DNA of 64,000 nucleotides from Streptococcus sp. bf_0095 (GTDB taxonomy: Bacteria > Bacillota > Bacilli > Lactobacillales > Streptococcaceae): contig NZ_RCYU01000003.1 in NCBI RefSeq assembly GCF_004166885.1, positions 186,001 to 250,000 on the forward strand, written 5' to 3'. Below are positions 48,213 through 60,624 of the stretch, piece by piece. Position 1 is the stretch's first letter. Every line of letters starts with the position of its first letter. Below the pieces are notes generated by a model. The model made no database searches, was not told where the DNA came from, and was given only the letters and a program-made list of their open reading frames with translations. The position numbers were made by a program, and so were the translations under genes.

Positions 48213-50120
48213 ATGAAAAAAAATCTGTATGTTCTATTAGCAGTGATGGCCTGTCTATTTATAACAGGTTTTGTAAAAGCGGATGGTCCTTCCTATGAGG
48301 TTCAGTCTTATCGAGGGACTCTTACCTTGGAAACTTGGGACGATGCTACCTATGAGGAAGAATTGGTCTATCATTTTACAACTTCCTATAATGGTCAATA
48401 TGTCAGCTTGGGAAGTGCTGGTAAAATGCCTCAAGGTTTTGAAATAGTAATTCCTCCTTTGGTGGAAGTGGAAGGTAGAACCTTGTCGCAAGAACCAGAA
48501 GTTCATAATTTAGGCGATGGTTATCAGGTGAAGATTTATAACGGCGGAAGTGCAGGGGATACTGTCAAGATAAAGGTTACCTGGCGCTTAAAAAACCTGC
48601 TCTATGTTCACCAAGATATCCTATTATTGAACTGGAAACCAATCAGTGATGGGGATCAAGAGGTCAAAAAAGTGGAGTTACAGGTTATCCCGAAATTTGC
48701 CACGCCTGCCTCGAAATCGGAACTGAATATCCATACGGCTTATATGGGGGCTGAGGCAACTGTTCAGAAAGAAGAAGCAAACTATAAGGCTACTCTAGAG
48801 AATCTGAAACGAAAAGAAGGTGTTGAGATTTATGCTTATTGGCTTAAATCGGATGTAGCTTCCTTTGGGGAATCCTATCGCGATACAGGCTTGATGGAGG
48901 AGTCCAACTATCATCGGACGGAAGCAGGAATAGTTCAAAAAAGGACCTGGATTCGCCTATTTATGAAGGTCCTACTCCCAATCCTTATTCTGTTCTTCCT
49001 TCTTCTCGCTATTTATTGTCGTCATCGATTCATGCAATCTGTGACTTCTACCAGAGTTTTCCCGAAAAATAGCCGCTTGTATGAGATACCAAATGACGTT
49101 GCGCCTCTACTAATGGCCTCGATTGTATACTCTACAGAGCTAGATGAGATTTCTCCAACCAAAAAACATGCTCGGGGTGCCTTTAAATTTGATCAGTTGG
49201 TGCAAGCGACCTTACTTGATTTGATTGATCGAAAAAATATCATCTGTGAGCAATACGACACTCATACAGTTTTAACCATTCAAAATGAAGATACATTGGA
49301 TGAATTTGAGCGCGAGTTTCTTAGACTTGCTTTCGGTTCTCAAAAATATTGTAGAACAGATGACTTGTTTTCAGATTATGAAATTTCGGATTCTCTCTAT
49401 AAATATGTCTCTGAGAAAGAGCAAGATGCCATTCGCAAGAGAGGAAAACAAGCGCAAGATCGGATTGATGCAGCGATTTCTCGTGTCGCTCAGGCAGTTC
49501 AACAAAAGATTCAAACCTTTGCCCTTTCTCCTTACTACCGTTCTTTAGAGGTAGGGGAGGAACGTGCAGGCCGTATGTGTCTCTTCTTTGGATGGGCTGC
49601 ATGGAGCATTGCTTTGGTAGCCGGCCTAATTGCTTATTTCATCTTGAATTGGCTCTCTATCTTTTGTGTGATCTATGTGTTGGTAATGTGGATTCTTCCG
49701 GCATCCTTCCAAGGGAAGTTCACCCTCTATCGACGGGATGGAGTCCCAACGGACCTCGGTGCAGAACAGCGCTATTACTGGGATAGCTTCCGTAATATGT
49801 TGCGGGATATCGCTCATTTGGAAGAAGCAGAAGTTCAATCGCTGGTTTTATGGAATCGCTTATTAGTTTATGCTACTCTGTTTGGTTTTGCAGATCAAGT
49901 AAGTAAAGTGATGAAACTTCGTCAAATCCATCTGGATAACCCAAGTATGGATGCCTATGTCTACACTCCATTTCGTAGTAATCTGATCCATTCCAGTCAT
50001 CTCTTGTCTACTTATGGAACGACCGCGACAACCGCTAGTCATTTCACAGTGTCTTCGAGCGGTAGTTCTGGTGGTGGTTTCTCTGGCGGTGGTGGAGGCG
50101 GTGGTTTCGGTGCTTTTTAG
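48213..50120 (+). CDS. DUF2207 membrane protein
   Basis: 635 residues. Signal peptide (NLYVLLAVMACLFITGFVKA), extracellular N-terminal DUF2207 domain (about 25-230; YRGTLTLETWDDATYEEELVYHF), one transmembrane segment at about 248-268, a cytosolic region with YEIPNDVAPLLMASIVYS (the winged-helix-like part), two further helices at about 460-500, and a C-terminal tail GGGFSGGGGGGGFGAF. The glycine-rich end is characteristic of the family. Function is unknown; divergently oriented from the amino-acid transporter. Confidence 0.9.
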   Translation: MKKNLYVLLAVMACLFITGFVKADGPSYEVQSYRGTLTLETWDDATYEEELVYHFTTSYNGQYVSLGSAGKMPQGFEIVIPPLVEVEGRTLSQEPEVHNLGDGYQVKIYNGGSAGDTVKIKVTWRLKNLLYVHQDILLLNWKPISDGDQEVKKVELQVIPKFATPASKSELNIHTAYMGAEATVQKEEANYKATLENLKRKEGVEIYAYWLKSDVASFGESYRDTGLMEESNYHRTEAGIVQKRTWIRLFMKVLLPILILFFLLLAIYCRHRFMQSVTSTRVFPKNSRLYEIPNDVAPLLMASIVYSTELDEISPTKKHARGAFKFDQLVQATLLDLIDRKNIICEQYDTHTVLTIQNEDTLDEFEREFLRLAFGSQKYCRTDDLFSDYEISDSLYKYVSEKEQDAIRKRGKQAQDRIDAAISRVAQAVQQKIQTFALSPYYRSLEVGEERAGRMCLFFGWAAWSIALVAGLIAYFILNWLSIFCVIYVLVMWILPASFQGKFTLYRRDGVPTDLGAEQRYYWDSFRNMLRDIAHLEEAEVQSLVLWNRLLVYATLFGFADQVSKVMKLRQIHLDNPSMDAYVYTPFRSNLIHSSHLLSTYGTTATTASHFTVSSSGSSGGGFSGGGGGGGFGAF

Positions 50121-50167
50121 AGTCGAAAAGTGCTAGCTAGCCACAGTTGTAGTTACAATTTTAGAGA

Positions 50168-50196
50168 AGTGAGGTAGGATCTACCTCACTTTTTTT
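50168..50196 (+). terminator. Terminator of the DUF2207 gene
   Basis: AGTGAGGTAG-gat-CTACCTCACT followed by T6; perfect. Confidence 0.93.
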
Positions 50197-50279
50197 AGTC
50201 TATGCATCCTTGCAAGCGCATCTGGTTCTATGGCTAGAAATGTGTTATAATATAGCAAATGTAAGTTTAGGAGAAGAAG

Positions 50280-51116
50280 ATGTTTATCATTGAAGTGATA
50301 AAAGCGATTCTTTTTGGAATCGTTGAAGGAGTCACCGAGTGGCTTCCAATCTCAAGTACAGGTCATTTGATTTTGATCCAAGACTTTATTCAGTTTAAGG
50401 ATCAAAACCCTGCCTTTATGGAGATGTTTAATGTCGTTATTCAGCTTGGTGCTATTATGGCCGTCGTCGTGATTTACTTCGACAAGCTTTATCCCTTTAA
50501 GCCTGGAAAATCGAAAAAAGAGGTGAGACGGACTTGGCAATTGTGGGCCAAGGTTGCTGTGGCGACCCTGCCTTTGCTCTTTGTCTTTAAATTAGATGAT
50601 TGGTTTGAAGCTCATTTTCATAACTCTTTTTCTGTAGCCATCATGCTGATCACCTATGGGTGGGCCTTTATTTACCTTGAAAAACGGGAACAAGTAGAGC
50701 CAGAAGTGACGGAATTACACAAGTTGCCTTATAAGACAGCTCTCTATATTGGTTTGTTCCAAGTCTTGTCACTTTTCCCAGGAACCAGTCGGTCAGGTGC
50801 AACAATTGTAGGTGGTTTGGTCAATGGAGTTAGTCGCTCAGTTGTGACAGAATTTACCTTTTATCTGGGGATTCCTGCCATGTTTGGGGCTAGTCTATTA
50901 AAGGTCGCTAAGTTTGTCTTGGGAGGAAATGCTTTAAGCTTCAGCCAAGGGACAATCCTTTTAGTTGCTATGGCGGTTGCCTTCGGTGTCAGTATGGTAG
51001 CGATTCGCTTCTTGACAGATTATGTCAAAACTCATGACTTTACCGTTTTTGGAAAATATCGGATTGTTCTGGGAGCGATTTTGCTGGTCTACGCAGTGAT
51101 TAAAATCTTTATCTAA
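50280..51116 (+). CDS. uppP: Undecaprenyl-diphosphatase UppP (BacA)
   Basis: 278 residues, about eight helices. Catalytic motifs [17 protein letters not shown] (Glu, His) and [14 protein letters not shown] (Arg/Ser) near residue 165. Recycles undecaprenyl pyrophosphate for peptidoglycan and wall polymer synthesis; raised activity gives bacitracin tolerance. Promoter: extended TGTTATAAT at about 50243. Ribosome site AGGAGAAG. Near tagO, which uses the same carrier lipid. Confidence 0.96.
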   Translation: MFIIEVIKAILFGIVEGVTEWLPISSTGHLILIQDFIQFKDQNPAFMEMFNVVIQLGAIMAVVVIYFDKLYPFKPGKSKKEVRRTWQLWAKVAVATLPLLFVFKLDDWFEAHFHNSFSVAIMLITYGWAFIYLEKREQVEPEVTELHKLPYKTALYIGLFQVLSLFPGTSRSGATIVGGLVNGVSRSVVTEFTFYLGIPAMFGASLLKVAKFVLGGNALSFSQGTILLVAMAVAFGVSMVAIRFLTDYVKTHDFTVFGKYRIVLGAILLVYAVIKIFI

Positions 51117-51127
51117 TCATGAGATAG

Positions 51128-51186
51128 GAGTGCTTCTTCTTTCTCTTCAAATGGCTATGTTTGAGGGGAGAGGAAGTACTCTTTTG
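51128..51186 (+). terminator. uppP terminator
   Basis: A long imperfect inverted repeat: GAGTGCTTC...CTCTTCAAA with TTTGAGGGGAGAGG..GTACTC, followed by TTTTG. Confidence 0.75.
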
Positions 51187-51223
51187 TTTAAGGTTTTTTC
51201 ATATCTGAGATGGGGGTCATGTT

Positions 51224-51252
51224 TTGAAATATATGTCCCTTTTTAGTATAAT
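51224..51252 (+). promoter_or_regulatory. mecA-tagO promoter
   Basis: TTGAAA (51224-51229), 17-bp spacer, TATAAT (51247-51252). Confidence 0.8.
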
Positions 51253-51280
51253 AGAAAGACTAACAGTATGAGGTGCAGTC

Positions 51281-52027
51281 ATGAAAATGAAGCAAATCAG
51301 TGATTCAACCATTAAAATCACGATTCAATTAGAGGATTTAGAAGAACGAGGCATGGAAATGGCCGATTTTTTGGTGCCTCAAGAAAAAACAGAAGAATTT
51401 TTCTATACCATCTTAGATGAATTGGAAATGCCAGAAAGCTTCTTAGACAGTGGCATGTTGAGTTTCCGAGTGACTCCTAAGCCAGATAAGCTCGATGTTT
51501 TTGTGACCAAATCAAAAATTGATCAACATCTAAATTTTGATGATTTTTCCGACTTGCCGGACATGGAAGAATTGTCGCAAATGTCTCCGGACGAATTTAT
51601 CAAGACCTTGGAAAAGACCATCTCTGAAAAGAGTAAGGGAGACGGTGATGCTATCCGTCATTTAGAAGCTGAGGAATTGGCTGATGAAAACCAGCTTTCA
51701 GAAGAAGATACACCGAATCATCCAGTAGATACACGGTATATTTATTATATCCTCCAGTTTTCTCAGTTAGAAGAAGTGATTTGGTTTACAAAAACAGTTC
51801 ATTATGAGGTTGAGACTTCGGAACTTTATAAAATGGACGGGGTTTACTATTTAACCGTCTTGATTGATTTGGAAGGGTGCCCGCAAGATTATCCAGGTTG
51901 GCTCTTGGCAACCATGCGTGAATATGCAGAAGACACAGATACTACTAGAGCTGTCCTCCAGGAACATGGTCATCTCTTGCTCGTTTCAGATGCTATTCAC
52001 GAACTTCAAAAGGTTAATTTGGTATGA
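51281..52027 (+). CDS. mecA: Adapter protein MecA
   Basis: 248 residues. N-terminal substrate-recognition part MKMKQISDSTIKITIQLEDL and the conserved ADFLVPQEKTEEFFYTILDELEMP block; acidic linker (about 115-145); C-terminal ClpC-binding domain (YIYYILQFSQLEEVIWFTKTV, ETSELYKMDGVYYLTVLIDL). MecA delivers ComX/ComW and other clients to ClpCP, limiting competence in streptococci. Overlaps tagO by 4 nt (ATGA). Confidence 0.95.
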   Translation: MKMKQISDSTIKITIQLEDLEERGMEMADFLVPQEKTEEFFYTILDELEMPESFLDSGMLSFRVTPKPDKLDVFVTKSKIDQHLNFDDFSDLPDMEELSQMSPDEFIKTLEKTISEKSKGDGDAIRHLEAEELADENQLSEEDTPNHPVDTRYIYYILQFSQLEEVIWFTKTVHYEVETSELYKMDGVYYLTVLIDLEGCPQDYPGWLLATMREYAEDTDTTRAVLQEHGHLLLVSDAIHELQKVNLV

Positions 52028-53181
52028 TTACTTTTCCATTACAATTTATCCTGGTCCTGATTGCAACTTTCTTAATCAGTTTGATTCTAACTCCCTTTGT
52101 GAGGCTATTAGCGTTTAAAATAGATGCCGTAGACTATCCAAATGCGCGCCGAATCAATAAGAAACCCATGCCTAGCGCTGGTGGTTTAGCCATTCTTCTT
52201 GCTTTTACCATTGCAACCGTGGTATTGCTACCGATGATTACCAAAGGCTATGTAGCTAAGACATCTTATCTGACCTATACTTTACCAGTTGTTGTTGGAG
52301 GATGGATCATTGGCCTGACTGGTTTAGTTGATGATATAAAAGAATTATCACCGCGGTTAAAGATGCTGGGGATTTTCCTAGGGGCTAGTGTGATTTGGTT
52401 CTTTACAGATTTTCGCTTGGATGATTTTAAGATCCCTTTCGGTGGGCCATTTCTTCATTTTGATCCCTGGTTGTCCTATATTTTAACAGTCATTTGGATC
52501 ATTTCGATTACCAATGCTGTCAATCTAATTGATGGTTTAGATGGACTGGTCAGTGGGGTTTCGATTATTTCCTTGGTGACGATGGGGATTGTTTCTCATT
52601 TCTTTCTCCCAGTTCCCAATCTCTTCTTGACCATGACGATTTTTGTCTTAGTCATGGCCATTGCTGGTTTCTTCCCCTTTAATTATCATCCAGCGATTCT
52701 GTATTTAGGGGATACGGGAGCCCTCTTCATTGGTTTTATGATCGCTGTTTTGTCCTTGCAAGGTCTGAAGAATGCGACAGCTGTTGCGGTTGTTACGCCG
52801 ATGATTATCTTGGGAGTTCCAATTACGGATACCTTTTTAGCAATTGTCCGTCGGACTCTCTCTGGTCAGAAGTTTTATGCGCCAGATCGGAATCACTTGC
52901 ACCATCGCCTACTTTCTTTGGGCTTAACGCATCGCGGAACCGTTTTGGTTATCTATGGGATTTCGATGATTTTTGCTATGATCTCTCTTTTGTTGAATAT
53001 CTCTACTCGTATTGGCGGGGTTCTGCTTGTCATCGGTTTGGTATTAGGGGTGGAGCTCTTAGCAGAATTGATTGGAGTCCTAGGTCCTCACCATAGTCCG
53101 CTCCTCAATTGCTTACGCTATATAGGGAATTCTGCCTATCGAGAGGAAGTTCGACAAAATAGAAAAAACAAGACTAAATAA
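52024..53181 (+). CDS. tagO: Undecaprenyl-phosphate GlcNAc-1-phosphate transferase (TagO/RgpG/WecA family)
   Basis: 385 residues, about ten to eleven helices. MraY/WecA motifs: NARRINKKPMPSAGGLAI, GLVDDIKELSP (first Asp-Asp), TNAVNLIDGLDGLVSG, and NHLHHRLLSLGLTHR. Transfers a sugar-1-phosphate (usually GlcNAc) to undecaprenyl-P to begin rhamnan or teichoic acid synthesis; rgpG is the name used in rhamnan-producing streptococci. Conserved after mecA in the genus. Confidence 0.92.
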   Translation: MITFPLQFILVLIATFLISLILTPFVRLLAFKIDAVDYPNARRINKKPMPSAGGLAILLAFTIATVVLLPMITKGYVAKTSYLTYTLPVVVGGWIIGLTGLVDDIKELSPRLKMLGIFLGASVIWFFTDFRLDDFKIPFGGPFLHFDPWLSYILTVIWIISITNAVNLIDGLDGLVSGVSIISLVTMGIVSHFFLPVPNLFLTMTIFVLVMAIAGFFPFNYHPAILYLGDTGALFIGFMIAVLSLQGLKNATAVAVVTPMIILGVPITDTFLAIVRRTLSGQKFYAPDRNHLHHRLLSLGLTHRGTVLVIYGISMIFAMISLLLNISTRIGGVLLVIGLVLGVELLAELIGVLGPHHSPLLNCLRYIGNSAYREEVRQNRKNKTK

Positions 53182-53200
53182 GAACGATTCTAAACATGAG

Positions 53201-53231
53201 AAAAGCCTTTTAGGCTTTTTTTTGTTATACT
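53201..53231 (+). terminator. tagO terminator overlapping the sufC promoter
   Basis: AAAAGCC-tttta-GGCTTTTTTTT (53201-53223), immediately followed by an extended -10 TGTTATACT (53223-53231) for sufC; any -35 box would lie inside the terminator. Confidence 0.75.
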
Positions 53232-53267
53232 AGATAAGACAAAACTCTATAGCAGAAAGGAATACAA

Positions 53268-54038
53268 ATGTCAGTATTAGAGATTAAAGATCTTCATGTA
53301 GAAATTGAAGGCAAGGAAATTTTAAAAGGCGTGAACTTGACCCTTAAAACAGGGGAAATTGCAGCCATCATGGGACCTAACGGGACAGGGAAATCAACCC
53401 TATCTGCAGCCATCATGGGGAATCCGAACTATGAAGTGACCAAGGGTGAAATTCTATTTGATGGAGTAAATATCCTTGAGTTGGAAGTGGATGAGCGTGC
53501 TCGTATGGGGCTCTTCTTGGCTATGCAATACCCATCAGAAATTCCAGGAATTACCAATGCTGAATTCCTTCGTGCAGCCATGAATGCAGGCAAAGAAGAG
53601 GACGAAAAGATTTCTGTTCGTGATTTTATCACAAAATTGGACCAGAAAATGGAACTCCTCAATATGAAGGAAGAAATGGCAGAACGCTATTTGAACGAAG
53701 GATTCTCAGGTGGTGAGAAGAAACGCAATGAAATTCTGCAATTGTTGATGTTGGAACCGAAGTTTGCCCTCCTTGATGAGATTGACTCTGGTTTGGATAT
53801 CGATGCCCTTAAAGTGGTTTCAAAAGGGGTCAATGAAATGCGTGGCGAAGATTTTGGTGCCATGATCATTACCCACTACCAACGTCTTTTAAACTACATT
53901 ACTCCTGATGTGGTTCACGTGATGATGGAAGGTCGTGTCGTCCTTTCAGGTGGTCCTGAACTTGCTGTGCGTTTGGAGCGTGAAGGATACGCGAAATTAG
54001 CAGAAGAGTTAGGTTACGACTACAAAGAAGAACTCTAA
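53268..54038 (+). CDS. sufC: Fe-S assembly ATPase SufC
   Basis: 256 residues. ABC-type: Walker A GPNGTGKSTL, signature FSGGEKKRNEILQLL, Walker B FALLDEIDSGLD, switch His in ITHYQRLL. Subunit of the SufBCD scaffold, powering the conformational change for cluster assembly. First gene of sufCDSUB; ribosome site AGAAAGGA. Confidence 0.97.
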   Translation: MSVLEIKDLHVEIEGKEILKGVNLTLKTGEIAAIMGPNGTGKSTLSAAIMGNPNYEVTKGEILFDGVNILELEVDERARMGLFLAMQYPSEIPGITNAEFLRAAMNAGKEEDEKISVRDFITKLDQKMELLNMKEEMAERYLNEGFSGGEKKRNEILQLLMLEPKFALLDEIDSGLDIDALKVVSKGVNEMRGEDFGAMIITHYQRLLNYITPDVVHVMMEGRVVLSGGPELAVRLEREGYAKLAEELGYDYKEEL

Positions 54039-54079
54039 TCTTGTGTCCAAAACTGAACAGGATCTTTGAGGAGGAGTAA

Positions 54080-56992
<2,913 letters not shown>

Positions 56993-57137
56993 TGATGAAT
57001 AAAAGTGATGAAGATTCAAGTCTGTTTTTTAACCGAGCTTCTGGTGAGAAGTGCTATTAACATTCGGCTGCTGATGGTCCAGGCTAGAAAAAGTAATCAC
57101 ATGTAAAGAGCACTAAAAAGAAAATGAAAGGAAAGAT

Positions 57138-58550
57138 ATGACAGAAGAAAGAGTAGAACCAAAACCAATTGATCTTGGTGAATATAAATTTGGCTTTCAC
57201 GATGATGTAGACCCAATCTTGTCAACAGGAAAAGGGTTGAATGAATCGGTTATTCGTGAGTTGTCTGCTGCGAAAAATGAGCCAGAATGGATGCTGGAGT
57301 TCCGTTTGAAGTCTTATGAAGTATTTAAAAAAATGCCGATGCAAACTTGGGGAGCGGACTTGTCAGATATTGATTTTGATGATTTGATTTATTATCAAAA
57401 ACCATCTGATAAACCTGCACGTAGCTGGGATGAAGTGCCTGAAAAAATTAAGGAAACATTTGAACGGATTGGTATTCCAGAAGCAGAGCGTGCTTACCTG
57501 GCCGGAGCAGCTGCTCAGTATGAGTCTGAAGTAGTTTACCATAATATGAAGGAAGAATTCCAAAAGCTCGGAATTATCTTTACGGACACAGATTCGGCTT
57601 TGAAGGAATATCCAGACTTGTTTAAGCAATACTTTGCTAAGTTGGTACCTCCAACGGATAATAAGTTGGCAGCCCTCAACTCAGCTGTTTGGTCAGGTGG
57701 GACCTTTATATATGTACCGAAGGGTGTAAAGGTCGATGTTCCGTTGCAGACCTACTTCCGGATTAATAATGAAAATACAGGTCAGTTCGAGCGGACTTTG
57801 ATTATTGTTGACGAAGGCGCTAGCGTCCACTATGTAGAAGGATGTACAGCACCGACTTATTCAAGCAATAGCCTGCACGCAGCCATTGTCGAAATTTTTG
57901 CCTTGGATGGTGCTTATATGCGTTACACGACCATCCAAAACTGGTCCGACAATGTCTATAACTTGGTAACCAAACGGGCCAAAGCGACCAAAGATGCGAC
58001 AGTTGAATGGATTGATGGAAACCTTGGAGCTAAAACGACCATGAAATACCCGTCTGTTTATCTGGATGGAGAAGGTGCGCGTGGTACCATGCTTTCTATC
58101 GCCTTTGCAAATGCGGGGCAACACCAAGATACAGGTGCTAAAATGATCCACAATGCTCCGCATACCAGCTCTTCAATCGTCTCAAAATCCATCGCGAAAG
58201 GTGGAGGAAAGGTTGACTACCGTGGACAAGTGACCTTCAATAAAGATTCAGCGAAATCTGTCAGTCACATTGAGTGTGATACCATTATCATGGATGACTT
58301 GTCTGCATCTGACACCATCCCATTTAATGAAATTCATAATTCACAAGTTGCTTTGGAACATGAAGCCAAAGTATCTAAGATTTCTGAAGAGCAACTCTAT
58401 TACCTCATGAGCCGTGGTTTATCAGAATCAGAAGCGACTGAGATGATCGTCATGGGATTTGTAGAGCCCTTCACTAAAGAACTTCCAATGGAATATGCAG
58501 TTGAGCTCAACCGCTTGATTAGCTATGAAATGGAAGGATCTGTCGGTTAA
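57138..58550 (+). CDS. sufB: Fe-S assembly scaffold SufB
   Basis: 470 residues, normal length. N-terminal helical region ([27 protein letters not shown]), beta-helix core with [21 protein letters not shown] (conserved cluster-path Cys), [20 protein letters not shown] and [20 protein letters not shown] (core Cys of the SufBD interface), then [20 protein letters not shown]. Assembles the nascent cluster with SufC and SufD. Same operon as sufCDSU. Confidence 0.97.
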   Translation: MTEERVEPKPIDLGEYKFGFHDDVDPILSTGKGLNESVIRELSAAKNEPEWMLEFRLKSYEVFKKMPMQTWGADLSDIDFDDLIYYQKPSDKPARSWDEVPEKIKETFERIGIPEAERAYLAGAAAQYESEVVYHNMKEEFQKLGIIFTDTDSALKEYPDLFKQYFAKLVPPTDNKLAALNSAVWSGGTFIYVPKGVKVDVPLQTYFRINNENTGQFERTLIIVDEGASVHYVEGCTAPTYSSNSLHAAIVEIFALDGAYMRYTTIQNWSDNVYNLVTKRAKATKDATVEWIDGNLGAKTTMKYPSVYLDGEGARGTMLSIAFANAGQHQDTGAKMIHNAPHTSSSIVSKSIAKGGGKVDYRGQVTFNKDSAKSVSHIECDTIIMDDLSASDTIPFNEIHNSQVALEHEAKVSKISEEQLYYLMSRGLSESEATEMIVMGFVEPFTKELPMEYAVELNRLISYEMEGSVG

Positions 58551-58571
58551 GGGGATAAAAGGAGAAGCAAA

Positions 58572-59144
58572 ATGGGATTCTTAAAAAAATTATTTGGTAA
58601 TGTTGAAAAAACGAATAAGGGCGAAATTCCTGTTGAGGAAATTGTTCCACCCTTTACAATTGATCTAGCTGAAGAAGCAGATGATTATTGGAGACAGATG
58701 GAACAAAATCTCTTGATCAATGCTGTGAAGGCTGTTGGCGGTCCTGATAAAGCGGATCGTGCCTTTATGCTAGTGAATTTTAAGCCGGGTCAAGAAACAT
58801 TTGATTTGTATTATCAAATCGATGGGAAATTAATTTCTTGGCAAGAATTGGATCCAGAACTTGTAGAAAAAATCCGCCTTCAACTCTTGCCTCAAGCCCC
58901 AGCTGTAGCCCGTGCAGTCAATGAAAATTACGAAGCTGCCAATGTTCCTGTGATTAGCTATGCCATGCTTCAATTAGAAACGGCGACCATGGCTTGGTTT
59001 GGTCGGAAGCTAACAACAGCTACACCTGAAACTAGCTTATCTTTTGAAGAATTGGTAGCAGGTTGGCGTGCGGTGATTGAACAAGAAATCCCGACTCATC
59101 CAATAGACAGCGATACTGCTTTTCCTTATTTCGAAGTTCGATAG
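58572..59144 (+). CDS. Hypothetical protein downstream of sufB, 190 aa
   Basis: Soluble, no signal peptide: MGFLKKLFGN, an acidic middle (IDLAEEADDYWRQMEQNLL), a strand-rich part (FMLVNFKPGQETFDLYYQID) and a helical C-terminus ending in EIPTHPIDSDTAFPYFEVR. It starts 21 nt after sufB with AAGGAGAAG and ends at the operon terminator, so it is co-transcribed with the SUF genes. I do not recognise the family; the layout loosely resembles small immunity-type or YezG-like folds, but I would not assign it. Confidence 0.6.
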   Translation: MGFLKKLFGNVEKTNKGEIPVEEIVPPFTIDLAEEADDYWRQMEQNLLINAVKAVGGPDKADRAFMLVNFKPGQETFDLYYQIDGKLISWQELDPELVEKIRLQLLPQAPAVARAVNENYEAANVPVISYAMLQLETATMAWFGRKLTTATPETSLSFEELVAGWRAVIEQEIPTHPIDSDTAFPYFEVR

Positions 59145-59165
59145 AAGTTCTGTTGACGGAATTGA

Positions 59166-59203
59166 ATAAACAAAAAAAGAGGGTGACCTCTTTTTTTGTT
59201 TAT
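59166..59203. terminator. Shared bidirectional terminator, suf operon and dacA-like gene
   Basis: A perfect 17-bp stem (ATAAACAAAAAAAGAGG against CCTCTTTTTTTGTTTAT) with a gtga-type loop between convergent genes; U-tracts form on both strands. Confidence 0.93.
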
Positions 59204-59209
59204 GATCAT

Positions 59210-60451
59210 TTATAGTTTTTCGTTGACGTAACGAACAAATTGATTCCACCACACCTTTAAGAAGAAACTTTTTTGGATATTTTCTCCGCTCACCATTTCC
59301 ATACTAGGGGCTTTACCTTCGATATACCCTCGACCGATGGGTTCTGGATCAGTGTAGGTAAGGGTTCCAAGAGAAGTACCTTTCTTTATAGGAGCGCTAA
59401 ATGAAGATTGGCTACTTTTAAAGGTGATTTTAGCTTCTGCTTGGCTTCCTTGTCGTTCAATCACGATGAAGTCATCCTTGGCAACAGCAGTGGCGTTTGT
59501 TTTCTTGCCATCGTGAACCGTTGATTTACTGTTGTTGTAAGCTTCGCCTTTGCTGACAATGAGGCTTGGAACGAAGTTTTGGCTCACATAATTCATCAGG
59601 TTGGCTGTTGCAACAAATCGTGCGTAAGGGTCACCATCGATTGCCTCAACACCAATGACAACGGTAATCATTCGAATCCCATTTTGATTAGTAGAAGCGA
59701 CAAATGAGATCCCTCCTTTTTCGGAATTTCCAGTTTTTAGACCATCCACCCCAGCTCGATAGTTGGGCATGTTTTCCAGCATATAGTTGCTACTCTCCAA
59801 TTGAATTCCAGCAAATTCTGCATGGGAGAGGGAGGTGATTTTTGTAACTTCAGGAAAGTCTTCTAGAAGATGTTTTGCGATGACTGCCACATCATAAGCG
59901 CTCAGCTTATTTTCGGTATTTTTCTTTTTATTTTCCTCATCCCCATCAATGATAGATTGGTTCAATCCACTAGCATTCACAATCGTCGCATCTGTAATTC
60001 CCCAATCTTTGAGCTTTGCTTTCATGAGGAGGACGAATTTTTCTTCGCTACCAGCTACTTTTTCAGCTAAGGCGATGGCGGCACTATTGGCGTTTGATAC
60101 GAGGAGAGCAGTGAGCAAGTCCTTAACCTTGTATTTACGGGCTTCCATGGGAACGTTGCTGATTCCTTCAACAGCTGTCAGTTGATAGGCTTTATCAGAA
60201 ATATCCACATCATCAGTTAAAGAGATTTTTCCTTGCTGAATGGCTTCGTAAACGAGATAAGTGGTCAAAAGGTTGCTGATTCCGCCAACCTCTTTTTTCT
60301 CATCACTATTTTTTTCATAGAGTATTTTACCTGTTGTCCCATCAATCGCAATAGCATGCTGGGCTCCAAGGTCTAGGTCCTCCGCTTTTACAGGATACGT
60401 ACTGAGAAGCGCAAGTATTAGACAAAGAAGTAAGGTGATTATTTTTTTCAC
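59210..60451 (-). CDS. DacA/PBP3-like protein with degenerate catalytic motifs
   Basis: 413 residues, GTG start at 60451 (GAGG nine nt upstream). Signal peptide (IITLLLCLILALLSTYPVKA), S11 D-Ala-D-Ala carboxypeptidase domain, PBP5_C domain from about 290, and the C-terminal amphipathic anchor KVWWNQFVRYVNEKL. Active DacA enzymes have S-x-x-K within '(I/V)AS(I/M)TKL'; here the aligned stretch is VGGISNLL, Gly57 and Asn60 replacing Ser and Lys. The S-x-N motif reads Asn120-Ala-Asn122. KTG (239-241) is kept. Length, anchor and position after suf are those of streptococcal dacA. It is therefore probably not a transpeptidase/carboxypeptidase; a binding or regulatory role is possible. Confidence 0.88.
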   Translation of the reverse strand: MKKIITLLLCLILALLSTYPVKAEDLDLGAQHAIAIDGTTGKILYEKNSDEKKEVGGISNLLTTYLVYEAIQQGKISLTDDVDISDKAYQLTAVEGISNVPMEARKYKVKDLLTALLVSNANSAAIALAEKVAGSEEKFVLLMKAKLKDWGITDATIVNASGLNQSIIDGDEENKKKNTENKLSAYDVAVIAKHLLEDFPEVTKITSLSHAEFAGIQLESSNYMLENMPNYRAGVDGLKTGNSEKGGISFVASTNQNGIRMITVVIGVEAIDGDPYARFVATANLMNYVSQNFVPSLIVSKGEAYNNSKSTVHDGKKTNATAVAKDDFIVIERQGSQAEAKITFKSSQSSFSAPIKKGTSLGTLTYTDPEPIGRGYIEGKAPSMEMVSGENIQKSFFLKVWWNQFVRYVNEKL

Positions 60452-60566
60452 GTTTGAATCCTCGATTGTTTTTTGTCTCTACTATTGTATCATAAAAGAA
60501 GGCAACTGCTCTAATCCTATTTTGCTCTATTAGGACTCAAAGGTCATAGGCAAATTTGAAAGATAG

Positions 60567-60595
60567 TTGGTAAAATGGAAGAAATAGTGTATAAT
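60567..60595 (+). promoter_or_regulatory. Promoter of the first peptide-binding lipoprotein
   Basis: TTGGTA (60567-60572), 17-bp spacer, TATAAT (60590-60595). No CodY box seen here, unlike the paralogue downstream. Confidence 0.65.
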
Positions 60596-60624
60596 GGTAG
60601 AAAACCTAACATAAGGAGATAGTG

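Noticed and set aside
57001..57137. Possible extra gene or promoter between sufU and sufB
   Set aside because: No ORF with a ribosome site, no terminator and no good -35/-10 pair; treated as an intra-operon spacer.
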